Shown: positions 24,753-33,743, counted from the stretch's first letter. The stretch is 64,000 nt of DNA from Tranquillimonas rosea (GCF_900111315.1 NZ_FOGU01000013.1:39318-103317), one strand, 5' to 3'. Made by a program: numbers and translations. The notes: a model not told the origin generated them from the letters alone.

Positions 24753-27272
24753 ATGGACATCGTTCTCATCACAACGGTCGTGGCCTCGCTGTTCCTCGTG
24801 ATCGGCCTGGCCGAGCCGCTGGCCGGGCGGGTAAAGCTGCCCTACAGCGTGATCCTCGCGATCATCGGGATACTGATCGGCATCGGGGCGAGCTTCTTCC
24901 TGGCGACCGAACTGACCGACGCGCTGAACCCGGTCGCCGGGGCGATCCTGAACCTGCCGATCCGCGCCAACGTCTTCCTGTATGTCTTCCTGCCGACGCT
25001 GCTGTTCCAGACGACGCTCGGCGTGAACATCCGGCGCATGATCGACGACTGGGTGCCGATCCTGGTGCTGGCCGTCATCGCCGTGCTGGTCTCGACCCTC
25101 GCGATCGGCAGCGCCCTGGGCGCGACCAGCGCGCTTCCCCTCGCCGCCTGCCTTCTGATCGGCGCGATCGTCTCGACCACCGACCCCTCGGCCGTCGTCG
25201 GCATCTTCCGCTCGATCTCGGCTCCGCGGCGCCTGGCGCGCATCATCGAGGGCGAGAGCCTGCTGAACGATGCCGCCGCCATCGCGCTGTTCGGCCTGTT
25301 CCTCGGCTATGTCAGCCGCGGCGTGCCCGATCCGGGGCTCGAGGACGCGATCTTCCGCTTCCCGGTGCTGGTGGCCGGGGGTGTGCTGGTCGGCTGGGCC
25401 TGCGGGCGCGTCGCGCTCGCGCTGATGATCCTCTGCCGCCGCTACGAGCTTGCGCAGATGTCGCTGTCGGTCGCGCTGCCCTACCTGGCCTATATCGGCG
25501 CCGAACAGCTGGCTGGCGTCTCCGGCGTCATCGCGGTCGTTGCGGCGGGCCTGACGCTGAACCTCGCCGGGCCGGGGCGGCTGTCGCCGTCGAGCTGGAC
25601 CAACCTGCGCGAGGTCTGGGACCTGCTCGCGCACTGGGCCGGAGCGCTGATCTTCGTGCTCGCCGCTCTGCTGATCCCCCGCCTGCTCGAAGAGGTCCGG
25701 CCCAGCGACCTGATGCTGATCACCGTGGTGGTCGTCACCGCGACCGCCGCCCGCGCGGTGATGCTGTTCGGGTTGCTGCCGCTGTTGTCCATGCTGCGGC
25801 TCTCGCCCGTGGTGGAGCGCCCCTACCGTACCGCGATCCTCTGGGGCGGGCTGCGCGGCGCGGTGACGCTCGCGCTGGCGCTGGCCGTCACCGAAAGCAC
25901 GCGGGTGCCGATCGAGGTGAAGCGCCTCGTCGGCATCCTCGCCACCGGGTTTACGCTCTTCACCCTCATCGTGCAGGGCACGACGCTGCGGTGGGTGATC
26001 CAGAGGCTCGGCCTGTCCAAGCTGTCGCCGCTCGACGACGCGCTGTCGAAACAGGTGGTCGCCGTGTCGCTGCAGACGGTCCGCGAAGAGGTCGCCGAGG
26101 CGACCGAGGATTACCACCTCTCGCGTGAGGTCGTCCGGTCCGAGGCCAAGCGTTTCGGCGAGCGGCTCGACATGGCGGTGAAGGCGGCCGAGGACGCGAC
26201 CGAGATCCTCGACCGGGACCGAGTCACGCTGGGCCTGCTGGCCCTGGCCGGCGCCGAGCGCGACGTCATCCTCGAACGTATCCGCGAGCGCGTGATCTCG
26301 TCGCGCCAGTCCGACCGGGTGCTGGCCGAGGCGGACCGGCTGATCGAGGCGACACGCTCCAACGGGCGGCTCGGCTATCAACGGGCCGCGCGCAACTCGG
26401 TGGACTATACCGGCAGTTTCCGGCTGGCGGTGATCCTGCACCGCCGCCTTCGCCTGTCGTTTCCGCTGGCGCAGATGACAGCCGACCGGTTCGAGCGGCT
26501 GCTGTCGCACAGGCTGGTGCTGCAGGATCTCGAGGGCTTCATCGAACGGCGCATCCGCCGCATCCACGGACGTCGCGTGGCCGAGCTGCTGACCGAGCTT
26601 CTCACCCGGCGCAAGGAGATGGTCGAGACCGCGCTCGACGGGCTGCGGCTGCAATATCCGGGCTACGCCGAAGAGCTCGAGAGGCGCCTGATCCGACGCA
26701 CGGCCCTGCGCCTGGAAGAGCGCGAATACGAGGCGATGCGCGAGGATGGGCTGATCGGGGCCGAGCTTCACACCGCGCTGCTGCAGGCACTGGCAAAACG
26801 GCGCGCGCAGGTCGAACGGCGCCCGCATCTCGACGTGGCGATGCAACGGGTCGACATGGTCAAGCAGTTCCCGCTGTTCGAGGATCTGGACGACAGCGAG
26901 CTTCGCCAGCTGAGCCGCGCCCTCGTCACCCGCTACGTCAATGCAGGCGAGCGGGTCCTGGCGCGCGACGGCCAGGCGGAGGGCGTCTACTTCATCGCCT
27001 CGGGCGCGGTCGAACTGAACGCCGCCGGCCAGAGCTGGCGGCTGGGACGGGGCGAGATGTTCGGCCAGATGGCGCTGTTGCTGAGGCGCCCGCGGCGGGC
27101 CGAGGTGACGGCCATCGCGCCCTCGACGCTGCTGTTGCTGGATGCCGAGAGCTTCCGCGCCCTCCTGCGGAAAAGCGAGCGGCTCCAGCGGGCCTTGCAG
27201 GACAGCGCCGCCAAGCGCGGCATCGCGCCAGAGCGGCTCGGGTTCGGAGAGGCGCAGCGCGAGGTCGGCTGA
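24753..27272 (+). CDS. CPA1-type Na+/H+ antiporter with C-terminal cyclic-nucleotide-binding domain
   Basis: Inner-membrane antiporter, 839 aa. Residues 1-420 are the Na_H_exchanger domain with about 12 helices, including SVILAIIGILIGIG, the family TTDPSAVVGIF and ESLLNDAAAIALF motifs (ion-binding Asp), and WGGLRGAVTLALAL. A cytoplasmic helical region of ~270 residues rich in Arg and Glu follows. A Crp-like cNMP-binding domain at about 705-825 begins FPLFEDLDDSELRQLS, with VYFIASGAVEL and the binding-cassette region RGEMFGQMALLLRRPRRAEV. The ATG at 24753 lacks a good ribosome site but starts exactly at the first helix. Such NhaP-cNMP proteins are known; cyclic-nucleotide control of ion exchange is inference here. 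Confidence 0.88.
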   Translation: MDIVLITTVVASLFLVIGLAEPLAGRVKLPYSVILAIIGILIGIGASFFLATELTDALNPVAGAILNLPIRANVFLYVFLPTLLFQTTLGVNIRRMIDDWVPILVLAVIAVLVSTLAIGSALGATSALPLAACLLIGAIVSTTDPSAVVGIFRSISAPRRLARIIEGESLLNDAAAIALFGLFLGYVSRGVPDPGLEDAIFRFPVLVAGGVLVGWACGRVALALMILCRRYELAQMSLSVALPYLAYIGAEQLAGVSGVIAVVAAGLTLNLAGPGRLSPSSWTNLREVWDLLAHWAGALIFVLAALLIPRLLEEVRPSDLMLITVVVVTATAARAVMLFGLLPLLSMLRLSPVVERPYRTAILWGGLRGAVTLALALAVTESTRVPIEVKRLVGILATGFTLFTLIVQGTTLRWVIQRLGLSKLSPLDDALSKQVVAVSLQTVREEVAEATEDYHLSREVVRSEAKRFGERLDMAVKAAEDATEILDRDRVTLGLLALAGAERDVILERIRERVISSRQSDRVLAEADRLIEATRSNGRLGYQRAARNSVDYTGSFRLAVILHRRLRLSFPLAQMTADRFERLLSHRLVLQDLEGFIERRIRRIHGRRVAELLTELLTRRKEMVETALDGLRLQYPGYAEELERRLIRRTALRLEEREYEAMREDGLIGAELHTALLQALAKRRAQVERRPHLDVAMQRVDMVKQFPLFEDLDDSELRQLSRALVTRYVNAGERVLARDGQAEGVYFIASGAVELNAAGQSWRLGRGEMFGQMALLLRRPRRAEVTAIAPSTLLLLDAESFRALLRKSERLQRALQDSAAKRGIAPERLGFGEAQREVG

Positions 27273-27301
27273 ATGGCGGGCCGCGCGGGCGATCGCAAGA
27301 A

Positions 27302-27331
27302 AAACGCGCGCTTCACCAGAAGCGCGCGTTT
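27302..27331. terminator. Bidirectional intrinsic terminator
   Basis: Perfect 12-bp stem AAACGCGCGCTT / AAGCGCGCGTTT with a six-base loop, flanked by A-rich sequence on the left and T-rich on the right. It therefore works as an intrinsic terminator in both directions, between the convergent antiporter and tctA genes. It is the clearest terminator in the window. Confidence 0.85.
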
Positions 27332-27371
27332 GTCGTTCACGGACATGGCCGGACGGTGCCCGGCCGCAGGA

Positions 27372-28913
27372 TCAGTCGCTGAGCGGCCCTTCTTCCTCGG
27401 CCTGCTTCATCTTCTTCTTCACGCGCTTGCCAAGGAAGATCGGCAGCACGAAGCCCACGATCGCGATGGTCCAGAGCGTGATCGCCAGCCAGCTGTCGAA
27501 CAGCGCGGTCCACTCGCCGTTCGAGATCGTCATCGCGCGGCGCAGGTTCACCTCCATCTCGTTGCCCAGCAGGATGCCGAGGATGATCGGCACCAGCGGC
27601 ACGTCGAGCTTGCGCAAGACCCAGCCCAGGGCCCCGAACCCGACCATCATCGACAACTCGAACGTCGAACCGGTGATCGAGTAGATGCCGATGAAGGCGA
27701 TCATCGCGACGATCGGCATCAGGATGTGCGTCGGCACCAGCAGCACCCGCGTGAACAGTCCCACCATCGGGATGTTCAGCGCCAGCAGCATGAAGTTCCC
27801 GATGAAGAGCGCCGCGATCAGCCCCCAGACGACATCGGGGTTGTTCTGGAACAAGAGCGGTCCGGGCTGGATGTTCAGCGTCAGCAGCACCGCCAGCAGC
27901 ACGGCGGTCGTGCCCGATCCGGGCACGCCGAGCGCCAGCATCGGCACCAGCGCGCCGCCGGACGCGGCGTTGTTGCCCGCCTCGGGTGCGGCCACGCCGC
28001 GCGGATCGCCCTTGCCGAACGTCTCGGAGCGCGGGTCCGACACCTGCTTTTCCACCGAATAGGCCAGGAACGAGCCCAGCGAGGCCCCCGCACCGGGCAG
28101 GACGCCCGAGATGAAGCCCAGCACCGTCGACCGGATCATCGTCGGTGTGCAGTAGCGCAGCAGCTTGAACGACGGCGTCACCCGCCCGATCTTCATCTTG
28201 CCCGAGTCCTTGCCGCCCTCGTGCGAGCCGCGGTTCTCGAGAAAGACGAACACCTCGGACAGCGCGAAGAGCCCGACGATGGCGATCAGGAAGTCGATCC
28301 CGTCATAGAGATGCACCTCGCCGAAGGTGAACCGCTGAACGCCGGTCTGGGTGTCGACACCGATCATCGCGATGGCGATGCCGAGTGCCGCGGCGAAGGC
28401 GGATTTCGCCTGGTTGCTGGCGGCGATGCCGCCCAGCGTCGCGAAGGCCAGGGTATAGAGTACGAAATACTCGCCCGGCCCGAACAGAAGCGCGATCTGC
28501 ACCAGGAGCGGCGCCAGGAACACGAGCCCCCAGGTGGCGAAGAACGCCCCCACGAACGAGGCGACCCCCGACAGCGCCAGCGCCTCGCCCGCCCGGCCGG
28601 CCTGCGCCATCGGGTAGCCGTCGAGACAGGTCATCATCGCCGGCTCGTCGCCGGGGATGTTCAGCAAGATCGACGAGATGCGCCCGCCGTACATCGCGCC
28701 GTAATAGACCGACGTCAGCAGGATGAGCGCCGCCACCGCGTCGAGCCCGAGCGTGAAGGCGAGCGGGATCAGGATGGCGACGCCGTTGGCGGGGCCGAGG
28801 CCCGGCAGCGCCCCCATCATCGTGCCCAGAAAGCACCCGGCCAGCGCCAGCAGCAGGTTCTGCCAGCTCAGCGCGACGGCGAAGCCGTCGTAGAGTTGAA
28901 CGAAGGTGTCCAT
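27372..28913 (-). CDS. tctA: TTT-family large membrane subunit TctA (transporter 1)
   Basis: Large permease, 513 aa, of a tripartite tricarboxylate transporter. The conserved glycine-rich opening GCFLGTMMGALPGLGPANGVAI, split over the first helices, and GVPGSGTTAVLLAVLL near residue 330 are family hallmarks; about 12 hydrophobic segments are present. It ends with a Lys-rich cytoplasmic tail. It is third in the tctC-tctB-tctA operon, 10 bp after tctB. TTT systems use proton- or Na+-driven import of carboxylates delivered by TctC. The particular acid (citrate, tartrate, terephthalate or other) is not shown by the sequence. Confidence 0.95.
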   Translation of the reverse strand: MDTFVQLYDGFAVALSWQNLLLALAGCFLGTMMGALPGLGPANGVAILIPLAFTLGLDAVAALILLTSVYYGAMYGGRISSILLNIPGDEPAMMTCLDGYPMAQAGRAGEALALSGVASFVGAFFATWGLVFLAPLLVQIALLFGPGEYFVLYTLAFATLGGIAASNQAKSAFAAALGIAIAMIGVDTQTGVQRFTFGEVHLYDGIDFLIAIVGLFALSEVFVFLENRGSHEGGKDSGKMKIGRVTPSFKLLRYCTPTMIRSTVLGFISGVLPGAGASLGSFLAYSVEKQVSDPRSETFGKGDPRGVAAPEAGNNAASGGALVPMLALGVPGSGTTAVLLAVLLTLNIQPGPLLFQNNPDVVWGLIAALFIGNFMLLALNIPMVGLFTRVLLVPTHILMPIVAMIAFIGIYSITGSTFELSMMVGFGALGWVLRKLDVPLVPIILGILLGNEMEVNLRRAMTISNGEWTALFDSWLAITLWTIAIVGFVLPIFLGKRVKKKMKQAEEEGPLSD

Positions 28914-28923
28914 GATGCGTGCC

Positions 28924-29358
28924 TCAGAATCCCAGGGGGCCGTCGGCGAGCGACAGGCCGAAAAGCAGCTCGAAGATCACGAAAAGCCCGATCGACGTGC
29001 CGATGCCATTAAGGATCGACGCCATCGGTCCCGCGCCGAGCCGCCAGGTGAGATAGGCGGTGATGATGATCGTCGAGAAGACGAAGCCGAACACCGGCAG
29101 AACCTGTGCGTAGGCGAACATCACCAGCAGCGCGAAGCCGAGCTCGGCCAGCCGGTTGAGCGCGGGCCACTGCGGGTCGGGATCGGGCTTGAGGACGAAA
29201 TAGAGCGACGAAATCGCGAGCACGATGGCGAGGATGATCGGGAAACCGTCCGGTCCGATCGCGTCGGACGAGAACGGCTCGGGAATGATCGTCGCCGCCC
29301 AGGCGTAGAACGCCGCGAGCGCGAGCCCGACGCCGCCGAGGACACGGTCACTCATCAT
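28924..29358 (-). CDS. tctB: TTT-family small membrane subunit TctB (transporter 1)
   Basis: Small membrane subunit, 144 aa, with four hydrophobic helices. The conserved FPIILAIVLAISSLYFVL-type segment follows GPDGFP, the usual TctB landmark. It stands between tctC and tctA, the standard order. A ribosome site GGAAGGGAGG lies upstream of two successive ATGs. TctB is needed for transport, but its mechanism is not settled. Assignment rests on size, topology and gene order. Confidence 0.9.
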   Translation of the reverse strand: MMSDRVLGGVGLALAAFYAWAATIIPEPFSSDAIGPDGFPIILAIVLAISSLYFVLKPDPDPQWPALNRLAELGFALLVMFAYAQVLPVFGFVFSTIIITAYLTWRLGAGPMASILNGIGTSIGLFVIFELLFGLSLADGPLGF

Positions 29359-29404
29359 GGGAGTGCCTCCCTTCCATTTCCTGTGGGGTTCGGGACTGGC
29401 GGAA

Positions 29405-29433
29405 CCCCGCCCGCACCGGATGCGCGGGCGGGG
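29405..29433 (-). terminator. GC hairpin between tctC and tctB (transporter 1)
   Basis: Perfect 10-bp stem CCCCGCCCGC / GCGGGCGGGG with a nine-base loop in the 93-bp gap after the tctC stop. No T-run. It is placed like the hairpins after the other binding-protein genes of this window and probably raises the tctC to tctBA mRNA ratio. Confidence 0.65.
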
Positions 29434-29451
29434 CCGTCCCGTGAGTGGCCG

Positions 29452-30438
29452 TTACTGCACGAGGCCGATGTCGCGCGAGATCTGCTCGATGTCGCTGACC
29501 GAGCCGGCGACGAACTCGGCGAATTCCTCGCCGTGCATGTCGAGATCGGCGAGGCCGTTGTTCTCCATGACCTCTTTCCACGCGTCGCTGGCGTACATCG
29601 TGTCCAGCTGGCTCACCCACCAATCGTAGGCTTCGTCGCTCATGTCGCCGGGGGCGTAGAAGCCGCGCCAGTTGGCGCCGACCACGTCATAACCCTGCTC
29701 GGCCGCGGTCGGGAACTCGGAGAATTCGCCATCGAGCCGCTCGGGCGCCAGCACCGCGAGGATGCGCAGATCGCCGGATTCGACGAAGCCCATCCCCTCG
29801 GACAGATCGCCCGTATAGGCCTGAAGCGACCCGGCGAGCAGCTGGCTGATGGCCTCGCCGCCGCCGGCGAAGGCGATGTACTTGATGGCGCGCAGGTCCT
29901 CGATTCCGGCCTCCTGGGCGGTCATCAGCACCTTGAGGTGGTCCCAGCCGCCGGTGGCCGAGCCGCCGCCGATGGAGATCTGACGCGGATCCTCGGCAAG
30001 CGCGGTCATCAGGTCCTCGAGCGACTCGTACTCGGAATCGGGGCGCACGCCGATCACGCCGTAATCGGCGCCGATCGTGCCCAGCCAGCGCACCTGGTCC
30101 ATGGTGTTGCCGGGGAAGGCCCCCTGCGCCAGGCGCGTCGCCGTCGCGGTCGAGGCGGCGACGATCAGGTCGTCCTCGTCGTTGCGCTTGTTGACGACCT
30201 CGGCATAGGCGACGCCGCCGCCACCGCCGGACAGGTTCTGCACCCGCATCGAGCCGTCGATCAGCCCGGTCTCGCGCATCACCCGCGCGACCTGGCGGCA
30301 GGTGAAGTCCCAGCCGCCCCCGGCCGCGGCCGGCGCAATGCATTCGGGCTGGTCGGGGGTGAATTCCTGCGCGGACGCGGCGAACGGAAGGCTCGCGGTC
30401 ATCAGGGCGGCAAGAACGCCGCCTGTCAGCATCTTCAT
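29452..30438 (-). CDS. tctC: TTT-family periplasmic binding protein TctC (transporter 1)
   Basis: Periplasmic solute-binding protein, 328 aa. The signal peptide starts MKMLTGGVLAALMTASL and ends near FAASAQE. The mature protein carries ECIAPAAAGGGWDFTCRQ, the TctC N-terminal carboxylate-binding loop with AGGGWD, then GAFPGNTMDQVRWLG. The ATG at 30438 is preceded by GGAGGAG; an ATG at 30453 is possible but worse. It is first in the operon and divergent from tctD. The binding protein captures a di- or tricarboxylate and delivers it to TctAB. Confidence 0.93.
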   Translation of the reverse strand: MKMLTGGVLAALMTASLPFAASAQEFTPDQPECIAPAAAGGGWDFTCRQVARVMRETGLIDGSMRVQNLSGGGGGVAYAEVVNKRNDEDDLIVAASTATATRLAQGAFPGNTMDQVRWLGTIGADYGVIGVRPDSEYESLEDLMTALAEDPRQISIGGGSATGGWDHLKVLMTAQEAGIEDLRAIKYIAFAGGGEAISQLLAGSLQAYTGDLSEGMGFVESGDLRILAVLAPERLDGEFSEFPTAAEQGYDVVGANWRGFYAPGDMSDEAYDWWVSQLDTMYASDAWKEVMENNGLADLDMHGEEFAEFVAGSVSDIEQISRDIGLVQ

Positions 30439-30504
30439 GTCAGTCTCCTCCACGTTTTCAGACGGCCCGGAAGGGCCGCCGACAGCGCAAGCCTAACCGA
30501 TGTT

Positions 30505-30522
30505 GCTGTCATCAAGCTGTCA
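30505..30522. promoter_or_regulatory. Direct repeats, candidate TctD binding site
   Basis: Two copies of GCTGTCA (30505-30511 and 30516-30522) spaced 11 bp start-to-start, i.e. one helical turn. They lie in the 147-bp divergent region between tctC and tctD. OmpR-family regulators bind such tandem direct repeats. On the minus strand the repeat is followed by a TTGATG element that could serve as tctC -35. This is a candidate only. Confidence 0.45.
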
Positions 30523-30585
30523 CTTATTCAGCCACGCTTTTCACTCCGCCGGACCGGCCATAGACTGCGGCCCAGGGAGGCCCGG

Positions 30586-31263
30586 ATGCGGATACTACTC
30601 GTCGAGGATGCGGCCGACGTCGCCGAGACCGTGGCCGCCTATCTGGAGCGCGACGGCTTCGCGTGCGACCTGGCCGGCGGCGAGGCCGAGGCCAACGGAT
30701 ACCTCGACGTGCAATCCTACGATCTCGTCATCCTGGACATCCACCTGCCCGACGGCGACGGTCGCACCCTGCTGCGCGCCATGCGCCGCAGAAGCGACGG
30801 CACGCCGGTGCTGATGCTGTCGGCGAACTACTCGGTCGAAACTCGGGTGGGCTCTCTGGACGAGGGCGCCGACGACTACCTGGTCAAGCCCTTCGACCTG
30901 CGCGAGCTCAGCGCCCGCGTCCGCGCCCTGACACGCCGCGGGGCAGAGGCCGCGGCGAACGAGATCGCGCTCGGCGATCTGCTGTTCGACCAATCCGCCC
31001 GCACCCTGCGCCTGAAAGGAGAGCCTGTCGCGATGACGCGGCGTGAGCTCGCCCTGTTCAACATCCTCTTGCGCAACGCCGACCGCATCGTGTCGAAGGA
31101 GCGCCTGTTCGAGGGGCTGTTCTCGTTCGACAAGGCCGATGTCGGGCTGAACGCGATCGAGCTGTACGTGGCGAGGATCCGCAAGAAGCTGGCCGATTCC
31201 GCCGTCCAGATCCGCACGCACCGGGGCCTGGGATATTCGCTGGAAGGGCCGGGTCGTGACTGA
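30586..31263 (+). CDS. tctD: OmpR-family response regulator TctD
   Basis: Two-component regulator, 225 aa. The receiver domain (1-115) has VEDAAD acidic residues, phospho-acceptor D51 in LVILDIHLPDGDG, and Lys in DDYLVKPFDL. The C-terminal winged helix includes MTRRELALFNILLRNADRIVSKERL and ends with the RTHRGLGYSLE wing. AGGGAGG precedes the ATG. It is divergent from tctCBA, and its stop overlaps the tctE GTG start. It probably activates tctCBA in response to TctE, as known for TctDE systems. Confidence 0.94.
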   Translation: MRILLVEDAADVAETVAAYLERDGFACDLAGGEAEANGYLDVQSYDLVILDIHLPDGDGRTLLRAMRRRSDGTPVLMLSANYSVETRVGSLDEGADDYLVKPFDLRELSARVRALTRRGAEAAANEIALGDLLFDQSARTLRLKGEPVAMTRRELALFNILLRNADRIVSKERLFEGLFSFDKADVGLNAIELYVARIRKKLADSAVQIRTHRGLGYSLEGPGRD

Positions 31264-32635
31264 CGCCGCGACGCCGCGCACCACGCTCTCCCTGAAATCG
31301 CGGGTCGCCGTGGCCGTCGCCGCGGTCGTGCTGGTGGGTGGCGTGATCGTGCTGGTGGCGGCGCTGGCCTATGGCCGCCACGCGGCGCGCGAGGCCTACG
31401 ACCGCCTGCTGGTCGGTGCGGCCAGCGACATCGCCGAGTCGATTACCATCCGGGACGGTCAGCCGGTAGTGGACATGCCCGTCTCGGCCTTCGAACTGCT
31501 GTCGCTGGCCCGGAAGGACCGGATCGACTATCGCGTGGTCGACAGGGACGGCCGCACGCTTACCGGCAGCGCCGAAGCGCCCCGGCCCGAAACCCGGCGG
31601 GACCTCGCGCTTTACGGTGGCACCTTCGGAACCGAACCCGCCCGCTACGCCGCTGTCGTCCGCCGCTTTGCCGAGCGAGGCTATTCCGGGCCTGTCGAGG
31701 TCATCGTCGGCCACACCCTGCGCGCGCGGCAGGACCTTGCCCGCGACATCGCGCAGAACGCGCTGGCGGTGCTGGGGCTGGCAGGCGCCGTGATCGCGCT
31801 GTTCGCCAGCCTTGCGGTCGCCTCGGCCCTGCGGCCGCTCACCAATATCGGCGACGCCCTCGCCCATCGCGACCCGACCGACCTGACCCCGCTGCGGGAA
31901 CCCGCCCCGCGCGAGATCGCCGCGCTGCGCGACGCGCTCAACGGCTTCATGCGGCGGCTCGAGCGGCAGCTGACCGCCAACCGTACCCTCATCAGCGACG
32001 CGGCCCACCAGCTTCGCACGCCGGTCGCGGCGATCCGGGTTCAGCTGCAGGCCGCCGCCGAGGAACCCGACCCCGAGCGGAAGGCGGCGCTGATCGCGCG
32101 GGTACAGAACCGCGCCGGCGCCTTCGGGCACCTGCTGGAGCAACTGCTGAGTCAGGGCATGGTCATCCACCGCGGCGACGCCGTGGCCAAGGAGCCGCTC
32201 GACCTGCGCGACGTGGCGCTGGAGATCTACGAACAGAGCGAAACGGCGCTCTTCCCCGAGGGCGCGGAGGTGCGGCTCGACCTGCCGCCGAAGGAGGTGG
32301 CCGTCTCGGGCGACATGCTGTCGCTGACGGAGGCGGGAAAGAACCTTCTGGGCAACGCGCTGCGCCATGGCACCGCGCCGGTCGCCCTTGGCGTGCGACG
32401 CGTCGGGGGCGAGGCGTGGCTGTGGGTGCGCGACGCAGGCTCCGGCCCCGGCCCGGACATCCTCGACCGGATGGGCGAACGCTTCACCCGCGACAACGCG
32501 TCAGCCGGGATCGGCGGGCTGGGGCTGGCCATCGCCAGCTCCGTCGCTGCCAACCACGATGGCCGGCTCGACCGCCACAGCGACGGCGACGGGTTCGAGA
32601 TCGCGCTGTCCCTGCCGCTGGAGGAGGCGGCGTGA
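31256..32635 (+). CDS. tctE: Sensor histidine kinase TctE
   Basis: Membrane histidine kinase, 459 aa, GTG start overlapping tctD. Transmembrane helix 1 covers about residues 16-37 and helix 2 about 165-190. The periplasmic domain between them (~125 residues) begins GRHAAREAYDRLLVGAA, the 2CSK_N domain of TctE-like kinases. A HAMP-like region follows, then the dimerisation helix with phospho-acceptor H251 in AHQLRTPVAAI, and an ATPase domain with GNALRHG (N-box), GPDILDRMGERF and GGLGLAIA. The stop overlaps the GTG start of a binding-protein gene, so three genes form one unit. Confidence 0.93.
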   Translation: MTDAATPRTTLSLKSRVAVAVAAVVLVGGVIVLVAALAYGRHAAREAYDRLLVGAASDIAESITIRDGQPVVDMPVSAFELLSLARKDRIDYRVVDRDGRTLTGSAEAPRPETRRDLALYGGTFGTEPARYAAVVRRFAERGYSGPVEVIVGHTLRARQDLARDIAQNALAVLGLAGAVIALFASLAVASALRPLTNIGDALAHRDPTDLTPLREPAPREIAALRDALNGFMRRLERQLTANRTLISDAAHQLRTPVAAIRVQLQAAAEEPDPERKAALIARVQNRAGAFGHLLEQLLSQGMVIHRGDAVAKEPLDLRDVALEIYEQSETALFPEGAEVRLDLPPKEVAVSGDMLSLTEAGKNLLGNALRHGTAPVALGVRRVGGEAWLWVRDAGSGPGPDILDRMGERFTRDNASAGIGGLGLAIASSVAANHDGRLDRHSDGDGFEIALSLPLEEAA

Positions 32636-33705
32636 TCCGGCGGGCGCTGCTGCATCTGCTGGCCCTTACCTGCGCCATGCCGGCCGCCGGGCAGGAGATC
32701 TCGGACCGTCTCGGCCCGGCGGAGGCAGGCCACGAGCTGGTGGTCCGCAGCACGACCGACCTCTCCGTCCTGCGGCCGGTGCTCGAGGACTTCCTTGCAG
32801 CGTGGCCCGACGTCGCCATCCGCTACGAGCAATGGCTGTCGAACAACCTCTATCGCCTGACGCTCGAGGATTGCGAGGCGCGCGGCGCCGGGGCAGATCT
32901 CGTCATCAGCTCGGCCGTGCACCACATGGTCGAGCTGGTGAACCGGGGCTGCGCCTATACCCATGTCTCGGACCAGACCCTCGCCCTGCCCGACGCGCTT
33001 GTGTGGCGTGACGAGCTGTGGGGCGTGACGCGCGAGCCGGCAGTGATGATCTACGACCGCACCCGCGTTCCGGAAGAGGACGTGCCGCGCTCGCGCTTCG
33101 ACCTGCTGGACCTCCTGCGCGCCTCCGACGGGCCCTATGCGGGCCGGGTCGCGACCTACGACATCGAGGCGTCCGGTCTCGGCTATCTGTTCGCCTACGC
33201 GGATTCGCTCGAAGCGACGACCTTCGGCGGCCTGATGGAGGCGTTCGGGCGCTCGGACACCGTCGCCACCTGCTGCTCTGCCGAGATCATGGAGGGCGTC
33301 CTGCGCGGCGACTACCTTCTCGCCTACAACATCATCGGCTCCTACGCGCTGCAGCTTGCCGAGGACAATCCCGAGCTGGGGATCGTGGCGCCGTCGGACT
33401 ATACCCTGATGCTGTCGCGCGGGGCGATGATCCCGCAACATGCCGACTCGCCCCAGCTTGCCGCGACGCTCGTCGACTATCTCCTGTCGGACCCCGGCCG
33501 CGCGGCGCTGGCCGAGGCGCACCTGATCACGGATCTCGAGATGCTGATCGCCAACGGCGCCGCGGCGCCCAGCCTGGGCAGTTCGGCCCTGCGCCCGGTT
33601 GAGCTGTCGCCGAAGCTGCTGGTCGCCTCGGACCGGCACAAGAAACAACTTTTCCAGGCCCGCTGGCGCGACGCCTTCCCGGCCAACAGCGCCAAGGCCC
33701 CCTGA
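32632..33705 (+). CDS. Periplasmic binding protein coupled to TctDE
   Basis: Secreted binding protein, 357 aa, of the ABC iron(III)/2-aminoethylphosphonate type (SBP_bac_6/8-like fold). The signal peptide is ALLHLLALTCAMPAAGQE. The mature part begins LVVRSTTDLSVLRPVLEDF, and later has NNLYRLTLEDCEARGAGADLVIS split over the first lobe. A pair of Cys (TCCSAEI) is present. The GTG start overlaps the tctE stop (GTGA). There is no ABC permease nearby, so it probably acts as an accessory ligand sensor for TctE rather than for transport. That role is inferred from the operon; transport with a distant permease is the alternative. Confidence 0.8.
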   Translation: MIRRALLHLLALTCAMPAAGQEISDRLGPAEAGHELVVRSTTDLSVLRPVLEDFLAAWPDVAIRYEQWLSNNLYRLTLEDCEARGAGADLVISSAVHHMVELVNRGCAYTHVSDQTLALPDALVWRDELWGVTREPAVMIYDRTRVPEEDVPRSRFDLLDLLRASDGPYAGRVATYDIEASGLGYLFAYADSLEATTFGGLMEAFGRSDTVATCCSAEIMEGVLRGDYLLAYNIIGSYALQLAEDNPELGIVAPSDYTLMLSRGAMIPQHADSPQLAATLVDYLLSDPGRAALAEAHLITDLEMLIANGAAAPSLGSSALRPVELSPKLLVASDRHKKQLFQARWRDAFPANSAKAP

Positions 33706-33707
33706 GC

Positions 33708-33732
33708 CGGGCCGGTGGCTGCCGCCGGCCCG
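33708..33732. terminator. Hairpin between tctDE operon and nhaC-like gene
   Basis: Stem CGGGCCGG / CCGGCCCG (33708-33715 and 33725-33732) with a nine-base loop in which GGC and GCC can pair further. It follows the binding-protein stop by 3 bp and lies between convergent genes. Confidence 0.6.
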
Positions 33733-33743
33733 CACGGGGGCCG

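Noticed and set aside
24609..26846. 745-codon minus-strand frame opposite the Na+/H+ antiporter
   Set aside because: Same antisense bias; the plus-strand antiporter has membrane helices and a cNMP domain in order.
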